A stretch of 10,073 nt of DNA from Coemansia sp. RSA 1804 (Eukaryota > Kickxellomycota > Kickxellomycetes > Kickxellales > Kickxellaceae). Both the position numbers and the translations under genes were made by a program. Location: positions 1 through 10,073 of the forward strand of contig JANBTH010000885.1 in NCBI GenBank assembly GCA_027578815.1, given 5' to 3'. Shown in pieces: positions 1 to 7,855 of this stretch. The notes beneath the pieces were generated by a model that worked only from the letters and a program-made list of their open reading frames with translations, was not told the DNA's origin and made no database searches. How positions within the stretch are numbered: position 1 is the stretch's first letter; each line of letters opens with the position of its first letter.

Positions 1-81
1 CATTGACACAATTAAAATAATGCGGAGAAGCACACTACGGTAGATGCAAATCGGATGGATGTTGCATAAATGCGGATCGAT

Positions 82-119
82 TATGATTGTGAGTGTAATT
101 TATGATTGTGAGTGTAATT
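82..119. repeat. 19-bp tandem repeat, two perfect copies
   Basis: The unit TATGATTGTGAGTGTAATT occurs at 82-100 and is repeated exactly at 101-119. A degenerate continuation (TGTGATTGTGG...) follows. It is a simple tandem duplication in AT-rich DNA with no evident function. Confidence 0.85.
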
Positions 120-973
120 TGTGATTGTGGTTGCGGTTGGGGAAGTGCGCATTTTTAATTTTAGCATTGACATGTTTATAATATATATTTTACATTTTGA
201 CATTTTGCATTTCGCTCAATTCATATATTAAAAATGTGAATAGATACATAAGCAGGAGGAAATTAGAGTTGGCAGATAAGGAAAAACTGCTGGATTGGAC
301 AATATTAGCCATTTCTTATTGTTTGGGGATTCATTTGTTCGCTGTTCGGCATTTGTCATCAATTGTTCGTTGCCAATTGTTCATTATTCGTATTGCACAA
401 TCTTCTCCATGACGTACATTGTACATGGCAGATTGAGAAATGTGGATTGTACATTGGAATTTCGACAAAAAGACATAAAGCAGATGAGAAAGGAAACAAG
501 ACAAAGAACAAGAAATGAGAAAGAAGAACATGTGCGCAGGTACGAATGTTCCAAATAAAGAAAAAAAAGCACTTTGTGTAAGGCGAAAGAATAAAATGTC
601 AATTTAGGCAAGGAAAAAGAAGCTGAGTGAAGGAGAACAGTGGCATATTGGCACAGTCAGTCTTCTGACAATATAAAATTTACACGACAACCAGTTTCCT
701 GCTTTTCTTATTTCATTGTTCGGTGGTTTTGTTGCAGTGAGGAGAGAGGAAAGGGGAGAACAATGAAGTAAACGTTGGGCAACGAGTGCATGAACTATGG
801 AAGATGTCCACGAGGTATAAGCAAGAAAGCAAGCAAGAGACGGGGTTATGCTCCAATTGGCACAAGATAACGAGCTCTCATACACGCTGGACAAAATGGA
901 AAAAAGCAAATTCTCTTTTTCGCATTTCAAGCAGGCGCTGTCTTTATTTCTTTTCTCCAGTGCTTTGATTGAG

Positions 974-1001
974 CATAAATGTACGTGCGCGTACATTTAT
1001 G
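974..1001. repeat. Perfect 12-bp inverted repeat (hairpin) with 4-nt loop
   Basis: CATAAATGTACG at 974-985 is followed by the loop TGCG (986-989) and the exact reverse complement CGTACATTTATG at 990-1001. It lies about 740 bp upstream of the 1744 start codon. It could be a dimeric transcription-factor site, a cruciform-forming element or a chance palindrome. The centre ACGTGCGCGT is CpG-rich, unlike the surrounding DNA. Confidence 0.8.
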
Positions 1002-1045
1002 AAGGATTATGCTAGCGTTTACCTTACCCCTTTCCAATTTCCACA

Positions 1046-1345
1046 TTGGGGCATTTTTTTCCAACACAACAACAACATCATCATCCATTTTCCTTCACTT
1101 CCGCTTTCCCCTTTTTCCTTTTTCTTTTTTTTTCCTGCGCATTACCCCGCGACCTCTTTCCCATCTCTTCCCAGCATGTCACTTCATTTATGCTACTCGG
1201 AAAAGTGTTCGCCAATAATTTATTGGGGCGGGAAAGTTTTTTGTTTTTTTTTTATATTCTATATGTTTCACTAATGTTCAATTGCCGTCAGACTTTTTAT
1301 TTTTAATTTTGTTTTTGTTTTGTTTTGGTTTGGTTTGGGCCCTTT
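1046..1345. repeat. Pyrimidine-tract low-complexity promoter DNA
   Basis: The plus strand is dominated by T and C runs, including repeated TTTCC/CTTTTT blocks near 1095-1135 and a TTTTG/GGTTT stretch near 1305-1337. T/C-rich plus strands of this kind are common upstream of fungal genes and suit a nucleosome-poor promoter. No coding signal was found. Confidence 0.5.
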
Positions 1346-1495
1346 TTCTCATTGTGACCCTCTTTTTTCTTCTATCTATCCATCTTTTTATTTTGGATTT
1401 TTGCCGAATGCTTTATACAAAAAAATAATTTTTTTTGCAACCATGTCTATCTACCTCTCAATCTTTTATTTAAAGTCGATTGTAACAGATATCTT

Positions 1496-1503
1496 TATAT
1501 AAG
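1496..1503 (+). promoter_or_regulatory. TATA box candidate for the 1744 gene
   Basis: TATATAAG is a good TATA-box match. No ATG occurs on the plus strand between this element and the ATG at 1744, so a transcript starting just downstream would have 1744 as its first AUG. The implied leader of about 210 nt is long and pyrimidine-rich, and a 5' leader intron ending in the TTTGTTTGTTAG near 1721-1728 cannot be excluded. Confidence 0.5.
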
Positions 1504-1743
1504 GCGCAAAGAAGTTCATTGTCTATTACACATTGTCCACCTCCCTCATATTTTCCTTCGCTCAACTTCTTTGTCCATCTACTCAAACATCATCTCCTTT
1601 AACAAAAAAGGCGTAAAGCTTCTTTTATTGCTTGTTTAATAACTTTATTCCTTCACATCTTTACATCTCCCTCCCGTCTCTATTCCCTTTCCTTTCTCCA
1701 CGTTGATAAGAAGAAATTTTGTTTGTTAGAAAAGAAGAAAGTA

Positions 1744-3507
1744 ATGGAGCAGAAGAAAAAGTCGGGCAACCTCAAGCAAGGGGGAGCAGCACCACTTCCA
1801 CCAGACCCGCTGGTGCCAAGCGTGGATTCATTGCAGTCGGACACAACGCTTGGGGCGCAGAAGAAACCGGACGGCAAGGGCGGCAGCACAGTGTATGTGT
1901 CATACACGCAGCAGATGCCAACGGCGCTGGGGCCCAACCAGCAGCACATGGCCCCGGTAGCAGGTGGTCCGTATCCGCAGGTGATGTATCCGGGACAGCC
2001 GCCGTATGTGGATGCGGCGCAATGGAAGCAGGGTCAGCCGTACCCGCATCCACAGCCAAACCCAAATGACCAGACGTACACAGCACCAGGCGGGTGGGGC
2101 GGAGCGGGTGCAGAGTTTGGATACTCGGTGCCACCATCGGCGCCGCAGCACCCGCAGCTCCAGTACAACGAGTTCTCGTACTCGCAGCCTGCTATGCAGA
2201 TGCCGCACGCATCAGTGCCTGTTGGCAGCAAGTCCGTCGTGGCAGGCCCAGCAGGAGGAATGGCAGCATCAGTACCACCGCCTGCATCAACAGCGGTAGC
2301 AATGGCTGGGCCGCCGGGGCGGTCTGCCTCGGTGCTGGAGAAGGGCGATACGCGGTCACAGTCAAGCGATAAAATTAACTACTACGCTCGGCCGCACTCG
2401 CTTATGTCGTGCGTACGCGATGGCCTGCGCAATGTGGCATTTGTGGAACTGATTCCGCTGTCGTCGCTTGCCACTGCAGCGTTTCTGCACCATTACCGCC
2501 ACAGACACTCAAAGGATTTCATTCCCTACTCGCCGCCCAAGTGGCTCAAGTACGTCAAGAACTCGCTTTACGCCTACAGCACGTACAGGTTTCTGATAGC
2601 CAATGGCTTTATCAAACAGCCTGAGGGGCCCAAGCCTGACGGCAAGCGCGCGCTGGCAGGCGATGGGTCGCGCAGTCTGGAAATGTCAGGCGAAGACCAC
2701 AGCGAGTATGGCGGCAGCAGGGCGCTGAATCTGAGCGATGACAAAGGTAATGATGATGGCTATGACGGTAACGATGGTCATAGAGCTGCGGCAGCACCAG
2801 CGGAGCCCGGAGTGTTTATCTTTGACCCGCGGTACACGATCCCAAAGACAGACGCCAAGAGCTACTACCGGCACGTATACGCGGATGGGGCGGACTTGCG
2901 TCAGACGCCGTCATATGTGCTTGGTGGTGCCGCTGGGATCCGTGCACTGCGTGCCGAGGCGCATGTGCGCAAAATGATAGCAGCGGAAGCGGAGATGCCA
3001 GCGGATCTGGATCCAGAGCACATGGCGATGGGGCTGGCTATTGCGGAAGCTGAGGAGTGCATTGCGCGCAAGCAGCAGCAGGTGCCGCGGCTTGCGGATG
3101 ACGACACTATTGAGTATATTGGGCGCATTGCGCTGGCAACAATGGGCGCCATCAGAGAGCGCAAGCGCGGAGCAGCCCCCCACCACCACCTGGAGCACCA
3201 GGAGAATTACAGCAGCGGCAGCAGCAGCAGCAGCACCCAGGGCAAGCACCAAGACTACATTGCGCACAATGAGCAGCTCTCCCAGAAGCAATACGCCCAA
3301 CAGCAATACGCCCAGCAACAGTACGCCCAGCAACAGTACGCCCAGCAGCAATATGCCGAACAACAGTACGCTCAGCACCAGTACGCTCAGCACCAGTACG
3401 CTCAGCACCAGTACGCTCAGCACCAGTACTCACTCCCCCAGCAGTCTGTGCCCAGCGGCAACGTCCACCATGGCTACCATAGACAGGACAGCACAGCGTT
3501 CTACTGA
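1744..3507 (+). CDS. Low-complexity protein with hydrophobic block and GGAA-type helical domain (paralog 1)
   Basis: Uninterrupted 587-codon frame. I chose ATG 1744 because it is the first ATG after the TATA box, with G at -3 and +4; the frame is open a few codons further upstream but only from a TTG. Residues 1-217 are Pro/Gln/Gly/Tyr-rich and probably disordered. Residues 218-285 form a conserved block with a hydrophobic helix (LIPLSSLATAAFLHHYRHRH, residues 236-255). Residues 374-474 form a second conserved, mainly helical domain with YYRHVY, LGGAAGIRAL (393-402), MGLAIAEAE (429-437) and IEYIGRIALAT (456-466). Residues 516-560 are nine QYAQx pentapeptide repeats. Both conserved blocks recur in the same order in the gene at 4483, so the two are paralogs. 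The second domain recalls fungal GGAAA-type domains of the DUF3759 (CipC-like) or DUF7721 kind; this is from memory and unverified. Function unknown. Real gene: very likely. Confidence 0.85.
   Translation: MEQKKKSGNLKQGGAAPLPPDPLVPSVDSLQSDTTLGAQKKPDGKGGSTVYVSYTQQMPTALGPNQQHMAPVAGGPYPQVMYPGQPPYVDAAQWKQGQPYPHPQPNPNDQTYTAPGGWGGAGAEFGYSVPPSAPQHPQLQYNEFSYSQPAMQMPHASVPVGSKSVVAGPAGGMAASVPPPASTAVAMAGPPGRSASVLEKGDTRSQSSDKINYYARPHSLMSCVRDGLRNVAFVELIPLSSLATAAFLHHYRHRHSKDFIPYSPPKWLKYVKNSLYAYSTYRFLIANGFIKQPEGPKPDGKRALAGDGSRSLEMSGEDHSEYGGSRALNLSDDKGNDDGYDGNDGHRAAAAPAEPGVFIFDPRYTIPKTDAKSYYRHVYADGADLRQTPSYVLGGAAGIRALRAEAHVRKMIAAEAEMPADLDPEHMAMGLAIAEAEECIARKQQQVPRLADDDTIEYIGRIALATMGAIRERKRGAAPHHHLEHQENYSSGSSSSSTQGKHQDYIAHNEQLSQKQYAQQQYAQQQYAQQQYAQQQYAEQQYAQHQYAQHQYAQHQYAQHQYSLPQQSVPSGNVHHGYHRQDSTAFY
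3289..3423 (+). repeat. 15-bp in-frame repeat encoding QYAQQ/QYAQH, nine units
   Basis: Nine consecutive 15-bp units encode QYAQQ (four), QYAEQ (one) and QYAQH (four). The last four units (3364-3423) are identical at DNA level, while the earlier ones differ by synonymous changes, so the 3' end was most recently duplicated. It forms the C-terminal Gln/Tyr-rich tail of the 1744 gene and is absent from its paralog. Confidence 0.95.
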
Positions 3508-4427
3508 CAAACAGGCAGACACAACATTATTTAACATTCTATTTTTTCTTATGTATTAACAACTAGACTATGATATCACGTGAGCGCCAAGAGAAAAGAC
3601 CCTCGGAGATTGGGCGTTGGGCTTTGGGGAGAGAGGAGAGGGGAGGCTGCATGTGTCAGGCGACGTCTTTCCGAGTGTCACAGGCAATCAGAATGAGAGG
3701 GTTGTGCCTTCTTCTCGGGCATCGTCAGCAACCGTCAATCAGCTGGGCTGGGCTGGGGCGAAGGCGCCTTATTCTCTGTCTCTCTCTGCCACATTACACT
3801 TTTGACCTAATTTCCATGAGAGATACATTGACATCCGAAAATGCACTCTAGATATTTTTCCTGTTTCTTTTCTCATGCAAGTTAATGCTTGGGGGAGGAA
3901 GGAGGAAAGGAACGAGGAACAAATAAAAAAAGTGTTGGGATGGGGTTTTTATTTAATTTTTCGTTTTAGGAGTTGGGCGCCATACATGGCACGATGTCTT
4001 GTTTTTTTATTTTTCATCCCCCCATTACCACCTTGCTACGTGTTTTCTCTTTGTCCTTCATTCAAAGATATGTGATATCTCACTCGGGGGTGATTGCAAC
4101 CTCTTTTTAAGCCATTTCCCTTCTTTCTTTCTTTCGTTCGTACTTTCTCTTTCTTATTGCTATACTTGTATTTTGTTTTTCAGCTCTTTATATCTTTATG
4201 GTTATTTATCTCGTTGCTTTATGCGACACATACACCTTCCTTTTTCAAGAAGAGTAGAAGAAAAGCGAACCAACGAACAAAAAAAAGCTAGTCAATTTTT
4301 ATTCCTTTCCCTTTATCATTTTTCTCAGACTTGACTGTACCGTGTATAACATATAACTTTATCTACCTGTCTACCTATATTTCATTAACATTTTCTTTAT
4401 TTGCGTGCGCGGGAAGCCCCCTTTTGA
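3508..4427. other. Spacer: 3' end of paralog 1 and promoter of paralog 2
   Basis: No gene is seen. The first 80 bases after the stop are AT-rich and should hold the 3' untranslated region; an AATAAA at 3922-3927 is the only consensus polyadenylation hexamer and is rather far downstream. A moderately GC-rich part (3600-3780) contains GAGGAGAGG and GGGCTGGGCTGGGG repeats. From 4000 to 4330 the plus strand is pyrimidine-rich, with a TTTC microsatellite near 4122-4140. Weak TATA-like sequences occur at 4345-4360 (TATAACATATAAC) and 4375-4381. Confidence 0.5.
3577..3582. promoter_or_regulatory. E-box CACGTG
   Basis: Palindromic CACGTG, the core site of bHLH factors (Pho4/Cbf1 type in fungi). It lies 70 bp after the stop of the first paralog and about 900 bp before the start of the second, so it could only be a distal site. 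A single hexamer can occur by chance. Confidence 0.2.
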
Positions 4428-4478
4428 ATGGTTTTCCAACAACAGCAGCAGCTAAAAACACAACAGAATAAAGCGTAG
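4428..4478 (+). promoter_or_regulatory. 16-codon upstream ORF ending 4 nt before the main ATG
   Basis: An ATG at 4428 opens a short frame encoding MVFQQQQQLKTQQNKA and ends at TAG 4476-4478, leaving 4 nt (CACC) before the main ATG at 4483. Its start context is weak (T at -3) while the main ATG is strong (A at -3, G at +4), which favours leaky scanning. It matters only if transcription starts upstream of 4428, which the sequence does not settle. The CAA/CAG-rich leader is likely unstructured. Confidence 0.45.
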
Positions 4479-4482
4479 CACC

Positions 4483-6333
4483 ATGGCGTACTCGCAGAAC
4501 TACAGCTACCAGGGCATGAACAACGTCGCCAGTATGGGCGGAGGCATAATAGGAGAGGGCGGCAGACCCAGCAACAACAACCATGACACGGCCAGCATCA
4601 TCTCGGGAGTGTCGGACTCGACGGTGCGGCCGGGCATGGCGCATGGCGCAACAGCGCGGAATGGCAGTCCGTTTCCCCCGCCGCCGCCGCAGAACCACGC
4701 GCAGTACGGAGCGTACGGCCCAGGCCAGCAGCAGCAGCAGATGTACCCGCCGCCGCCGCCTGCATGGCAGCCGCCGCCGCAGCAGCAGCCGCCTTACGAC
4801 TATGGCGCGGGTCACGCGGGGCCCTCGGCACCGGGCACCGAGGTCGGCGACTACGAGTCATACGGCGGACGGCCGCCAATGCCACCGCAGCAGCCTCCGC
4901 AGATGCAGCGGCCGGCGCCCCACGCGGGGCGTCCGCATCCGCCGCCGCGCACCAGCGGATACGACAGCGACAGCTCGTCCGACGGATACACAGCAACCAC
5001 GGGCGCCGGCACATCGGGCAGGCGGGACCAGGGCTCGAAGTTCAGCTTCCTGGAGAGTCTGAAGCAGAGCCTCAAGCACGTGGGGCTGATGGACATTCTG
5101 CCTCTGGCCGGCATGATTGGCGCCGGCATCTTCCACTACTACAAGAACCGCGGGAGCAAGCACCCCGAGCCGTACAGGGAGCCCTCGTGGATGCAGTACA
5201 TGGCCACTGCGGCTCCGCTTGCGCAGGTTGCGTTTGGCCAGATGGGCGGCAACAAGCAGCATGGGAGGCCTTCCAACAGCAACAAGCACGGTCGGCCCAG
5301 CGCCCACGGCGGCGGCGGGATCAGCAGCGCTATTCCGTGGACGGCGCTTATCAGCACGCTGGCGGGAACAATGATGGGCTCGTCGAACCGCCCGCATGGC
5401 CGGCCGCACGGCGGCGGCGGATACGGCAGCTACGGCGGAAACGGCAGCTACGGCGGGTACGGCGGGCGGCCGCCCATGAATGCAAGCAACCCGTACTCGT
5501 CGTTCACCGGCGGGCGGCCCAGCGTTGGCGGATACCAGTCCAGCCAGTTTGGCGGCGGCGGCCCCAGCGCCGACCCGATCTCCAAGGTGATGGGCAAGAT
5601 CATGGGCAGCCTCTTCAAGGGCAAAACCCCCGCCTTTGGCGCCGGCACCCGCGACCTCGAGACATCGTCGGGCGCAAACAACATTCTGCGCCAGTTCGAC
5701 GACAGCTGGGCCGTGCAGCGCTTTGTGGCCGAGCACTACTACCGTCACGTGTACCGCAAGAAGATGGACCTGCGCAACGCGTCGGCGCAGACGCTTGGCG
5801 GAGCGGCGGCCATCCGTGCGCTGCGCGAGGAGTCGCGCATGAGCGTCATGCTGACGCCCGACAACCCGTCGGTGCCCAAGGATCTCCCCTACGACCAGAT
5901 CGTTATGGGCATGGCGCTCTCCGAGGTCAGCGACCTGCTCGAGCGGAAGGCGGCCGTGGGCCCCCTGCATCCCGAGGAGTCGCTGGAGTTTGTCGGCAAG
6001 ATCGCGCTGGCCACCATCATCAAGATCAAGATCGATGAGGAGGCGGGCCCCCGCAAGTCCGCGTCTGACCAGCGTCTGCATTCGTCGCACCGCGACACGC
6101 AGTCGTCGGCGTCGTCGTCTGGGCGTCGCAAGCACAGGCACAAGCACGAGTCATCTGCCGACCGCCACCGCTCGCATTCCTCCTCCGCCCACCGCGATTC
6201 CCACGGTCATCGCCACCACAGATCCTCGCGCCACGATTACGAGTCCTCCTCCGTCTATTCCTCAAAGCCCAGGGACTTTTCCGACCCTGCCAGCCACCAC
6301 TCGCGTCCCGTTGTTGATCCCTACGCCCACTGA
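4483..6333 (+). CDS. Gly/Pro/His-rich protein with hydrophobic block and GGAAA-type helical domain (paralog 2)
   Basis: Uninterrupted 616-codon frame from an ATG in strong context (GCACCATGG). Residues 1-185 are Pro/Gln/Gly-rich with polyproline and polyglutamine runs. Residues 187-255 match the first conserved block of the 1744 gene, with hydrophobic ILPLAGMIGAGIFHYYKN (205-222). Residues 280-300 add a second hydrophobic segment (IPWTALISTLAGTMMGS) not found in the paralog. Residues 300-365 are Gly/Tyr-rich. Residues 419-520 match the second conserved domain: YYRHVY, LGGAAAIRAL (438-447), VMGMALSEVSDLLERK (474-489), LEFVGKIALATI (501-512). Residues 527-616 are Ser/His/Arg-rich. GRP followed by S, P or H recurs eight times in the linkers. 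It is GC-rich throughout and has no visible intron. Function unknown; distant likeness to fungal GGAAA-type DUF domains is unverified. The second domain, unlike the linkers, looks folded. Confidence 0.9.
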   Translation: MAYSQNYSYQGMNNVASMGGGIIGEGGRPSNNNHDTASIISGVSDSTVRPGMAHGATARNGSPFPPPPPQNHAQYGAYGPGQQQQQMYPPPPPAWQPPPQQQPPYDYGAGHAGPSAPGTEVGDYESYGGRPPMPPQQPPQMQRPAPHAGRPHPPPRTSGYDSDSSSDGYTATTGAGTSGRRDQGSKFSFLESLKQSLKHVGLMDILPLAGMIGAGIFHYYKNRGSKHPEPYREPSWMQYMATAAPLAQVAFGQMGGNKQHGRPSNSNKHGRPSAHGGGGISSAIPWTALISTLAGTMMGSSNRPHGRPHGGGGYGSYGGNGSYGGYGGRPPMNASNPYSSFTGGRPSVGGYQSSQFGGGGPSADPISKVMGKIMGSLFKGKTPAFGAGTRDLETSSGANNILRQFDDSWAVQRFVAEHYYRHVYRKKMDLRNASAQTLGGAAAIRALREESRMSVMLTPDNPSVPKDLPYDQIVMGMALSEVSDLLERKAAVGPLHPEESLEFVGKIALATIIKIKIDEEAGPRKSASDQRLHSSHRDTQSSASSSGRRKHRHKHESSADRHRSHSSSAHRDSHGHRHHRSSRHDYESSSVYSSKPRDFSDPASHHSRPVVDPYAH

Positions 6334-6790
6334 TTCGAGAGAGAGGAAATACCCTTTTCCTCTATTCAAGCTCTACTCAGTGCTTGTTTCTCGCCTTTGC
6401 ATGGGTACGGCAACCGAGGCTTTTCTTAAAATACGACACCCCCCACTTCAATGCTTCTTTCTCCTCATATATTACCTTTTCTTTCTCTCTTCATCTTTAT
6501 ATATTGTTTTTCTATTTCTTATTCTCTTTGTTTTTTTTTACCTATTTATTTACTCCTTAACCTGCGGAAACTGTTCTACTACGTGCGGAACATGAAGCAA
6601 ATGACCCCTACTTTCTCCCTTAAGCTTATTCGCATCGAGTGAAATTAAAAAAGAATATAACTTCTCTGTAAACAATAAAATGACAGCTTATAAATGTCAA
6701 TGCAAACAACTCTAACACTTTGGAGTAGCCTAGTTCTTGTTCCATATGTGTCACTCGGATGCCGGTGACTCGTGCTCGTCCCGACTACCC
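6334..6790. other. 3' untranslated region and spacer after paralog 2
   Basis: Pyrimidine-rich, AT-rich DNA without a gene. The first 300 bases are likely transcribed 3' untranslated sequence. A bulged inverted repeat, GTCAC-t-CGG / CCG-GTGAC, lies at 6750-6769. The flanking GGAGTAG (6722-6728) and CTACCCC (6785-6791) could pair with one mismatch, but there is no TTCGA-type T-loop, so I do not call a tRNA. Confidence 0.45.
6674..6679 (+). terminator. AATAAA polyadenylation signal candidate for paralog 2
   Basis: A consensus AATAAA lies 340 bp after the stop codon at 6333, in an A-rich context after the long pyrimidine-rich stretch. It is the first plus-strand AATAAA after the gene. Fungal polyadenylation signals are degenerate, so actual cleavage could occur earlier. 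Confidence 0.35.
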
Positions 6791-7558
6791 CTATATATTA
6801 AGGTATGCAGCACTAGCAGAGGGAATGGCAAAAAGAAAAAATAGAGTTGTAGAGCTTTTTTCTAGTCTCGTTTCTAGCAACAGGCTTTGTATTTTTGCAA
6901 GATCCAGAGCCATTTGAAGCATGTCTTTTAACCAGTTTCTGAGTCTGTCCAGGTTTTTTGTGCTCCACCTTCAGGACATGCAGCCATGGTTTGCACTAGT
7001 TATAAATCCAGGAATTAATTGGTTTTGTTTTAATCGGGGGGGGGGGTTCAATGAAGTGTTGGCGTTTCTTCGCAGGCCATTAGAACCACCGTTGTTCTGC
7101 AATTAATTGCCGCTCGAAACAATATGCCAGCAATGACTTGAAACATTTACCAAAATTTTACAATATTTAAGACAAAGGGGTCTTCTTCCTCCCCCCACGA
7201 CATTTGAAAGAAAAAACACATTGTCAATATATTTCTTAATTGCTGTTATTAAACAAACATTTGATTTTGAAATTCTACGGTCAATAGTGACTCCCTCTGC
7301 CTGTCACTTCAGTATATTTTTCATTTTTGGTGTCTTTTTCTTCTTTCCTGAAGGTCGCGTGTGCATTCTCTCTTTAAAATATGGTAAATCATCATCTGCT
7401 GGTCTAAAATTATCCTTCTTTTCTGCAAATTTTGCAGAGTAAACTTTTTGGGTTTCCTTCGTTCCATCTCCTTTACCTCCTTTTGCTTGCTTTTTGGCCC
7501 TTTGCCTATTAGACCTGTTTGAAGGTGGTCCATCAGTATCAGACGATGAATATGACAT
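6791..7558 (-). pseudogene. 256-codon minus-strand frame with only three internal stops; decayed or spliced gene
   Basis: Starting at ATG 7556-7558, one reading frame runs to TAG 6791-6793 with only three internal stops: TGA 7304-7306, TAA 7103-7105 and TGA 6971-6973. In AT-rich DNA of this kind well over ten stops would be expected in 256 codons. The first 84 codons stand alone as a lysine-rich ORF beginning MSYSSSDTDGPPSNRSNRQ. The last segment reads like a helical protein (LDRLRNWLKDMLQMALDLAK). A possible phase-0 54-nt intron (GTAAAT at 7150 to TTGCAG at 7097) would remove the TAA; I found no equally good intron for the two TGAs. The frame passes through a C11 run (G11 on plus, 7036-7046) and stays coding-like on both sides. 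I do not recognise the protein. It may be a decayed gene or transposon ORF, a multi-exon gene, or a lucky open stretch. Confidence 0.4.
7036..7046. repeat. G11 homopolymer
   Basis: Eleven consecutive G on the plus strand within AT-rich DNA. Such runs are prone to slippage and to length errors in assemblies. It sits inside the minus-strand frame 6791-7558, where its length of 11 keeps that frame open. Confidence 0.9.
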
Positions 7559-7855
7559 GTCTATAAGAAATACCAGGTATGTTAATAGCAATGTAAGCTT
7601 TAAATGTTGCTTGTGTTTAAGTGATATCCTGTTAGCGACGATGTAATGTAAAAAAGGATAATTTTAAATAAGCTGTTGCATTTCACCATTTATATATGGC
7701 GTATTTTTTATATTTTGCATTTTTATTTCAATTAGCAATGTCGGATATAGAATGCAAAAGTCACAAACTTTTTATTTTCTACAAATATTAGATGTAGGAG
7801 TTCTTATTAATAGCCGAAAATAGATGTTTCAGTCATATAAGTAAAAAATTAATCT
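7559..7855. other. AT-rich spacer
   Basis: Very AT-rich and stop-rich on both strands. The minus-strand sequence immediately before ATG 7558 (CTATTAAC ... TTTCTTATAG) resembles a branch point and 3' splice site, so the 6791-7558 frame could have an upstream exon, but none was identified in this spacer. Nothing else is seen. Confidence 0.5.

Larger units (their letters stand above)
1..1495. other. AT-rich upstream spacer, no supported gene
   Basis: No convincing protein-coding gene is visible here. The longest open frame is a 130-codon minus-strand ATG frame at 604-996. Its product is Ser/Leu/Cys-rich without any recognisable motif, it is antisense to purine-rich DNA, and its start codon lies inside a perfect hairpin, so I do not call it. 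The other open frames start from non-ATG codons. The stretch contains a short tandem repeat near 82-119, several TGTACA-type mini-palindromes around 412-455, a perfect inverted repeat at 974-1001, and T/C-rich low-complexity DNA from about 1046 onwards. The latter part is presumably promoter DNA for the gene starting at 1744. Confidence 0.5.

Noticed and set aside
604..996. 130-codon minus-strand ATG frame
   Set aside because: No motif, composition dominated by Ser/Leu/Cys, start inside a perfect palindrome, located in promoter-like DNA; kept as a note only.
1723..1743. N-terminal extension of paralog 1 from a TTG
   Set aside because: Non-ATG start; ATG 1744 is the first AUG after the TATA box and has purine at -3.
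3152..3433. Minus-strand frames with VLSVL or TGAER-type repeats
   Set aside because: Antisense translations of the QYAQx repeat in paralog 1.
4764..6038. 424-codon plus-strand open frame in another phase
   Set aside because: Out-of-frame shadow of the same gene; Arg/Gln/Ala-rich without domains.
4858..6147. 429-codon minus-strand open frame
   Set aside because: Antisense shadow of the GC-rich 4483-6333 gene; its Arg/Ala/Val-rich product is typical of reverse frames in GC-rich DNA and the sense frame shows paralogous conserved domains.
6722..6791. tRNA-like pairing of GGAGTAG with CTACCCC
   Set aside because: One mismatch in the stem, no GG-type D-loop and no TTCGA-type T-loop; not a tRNA.
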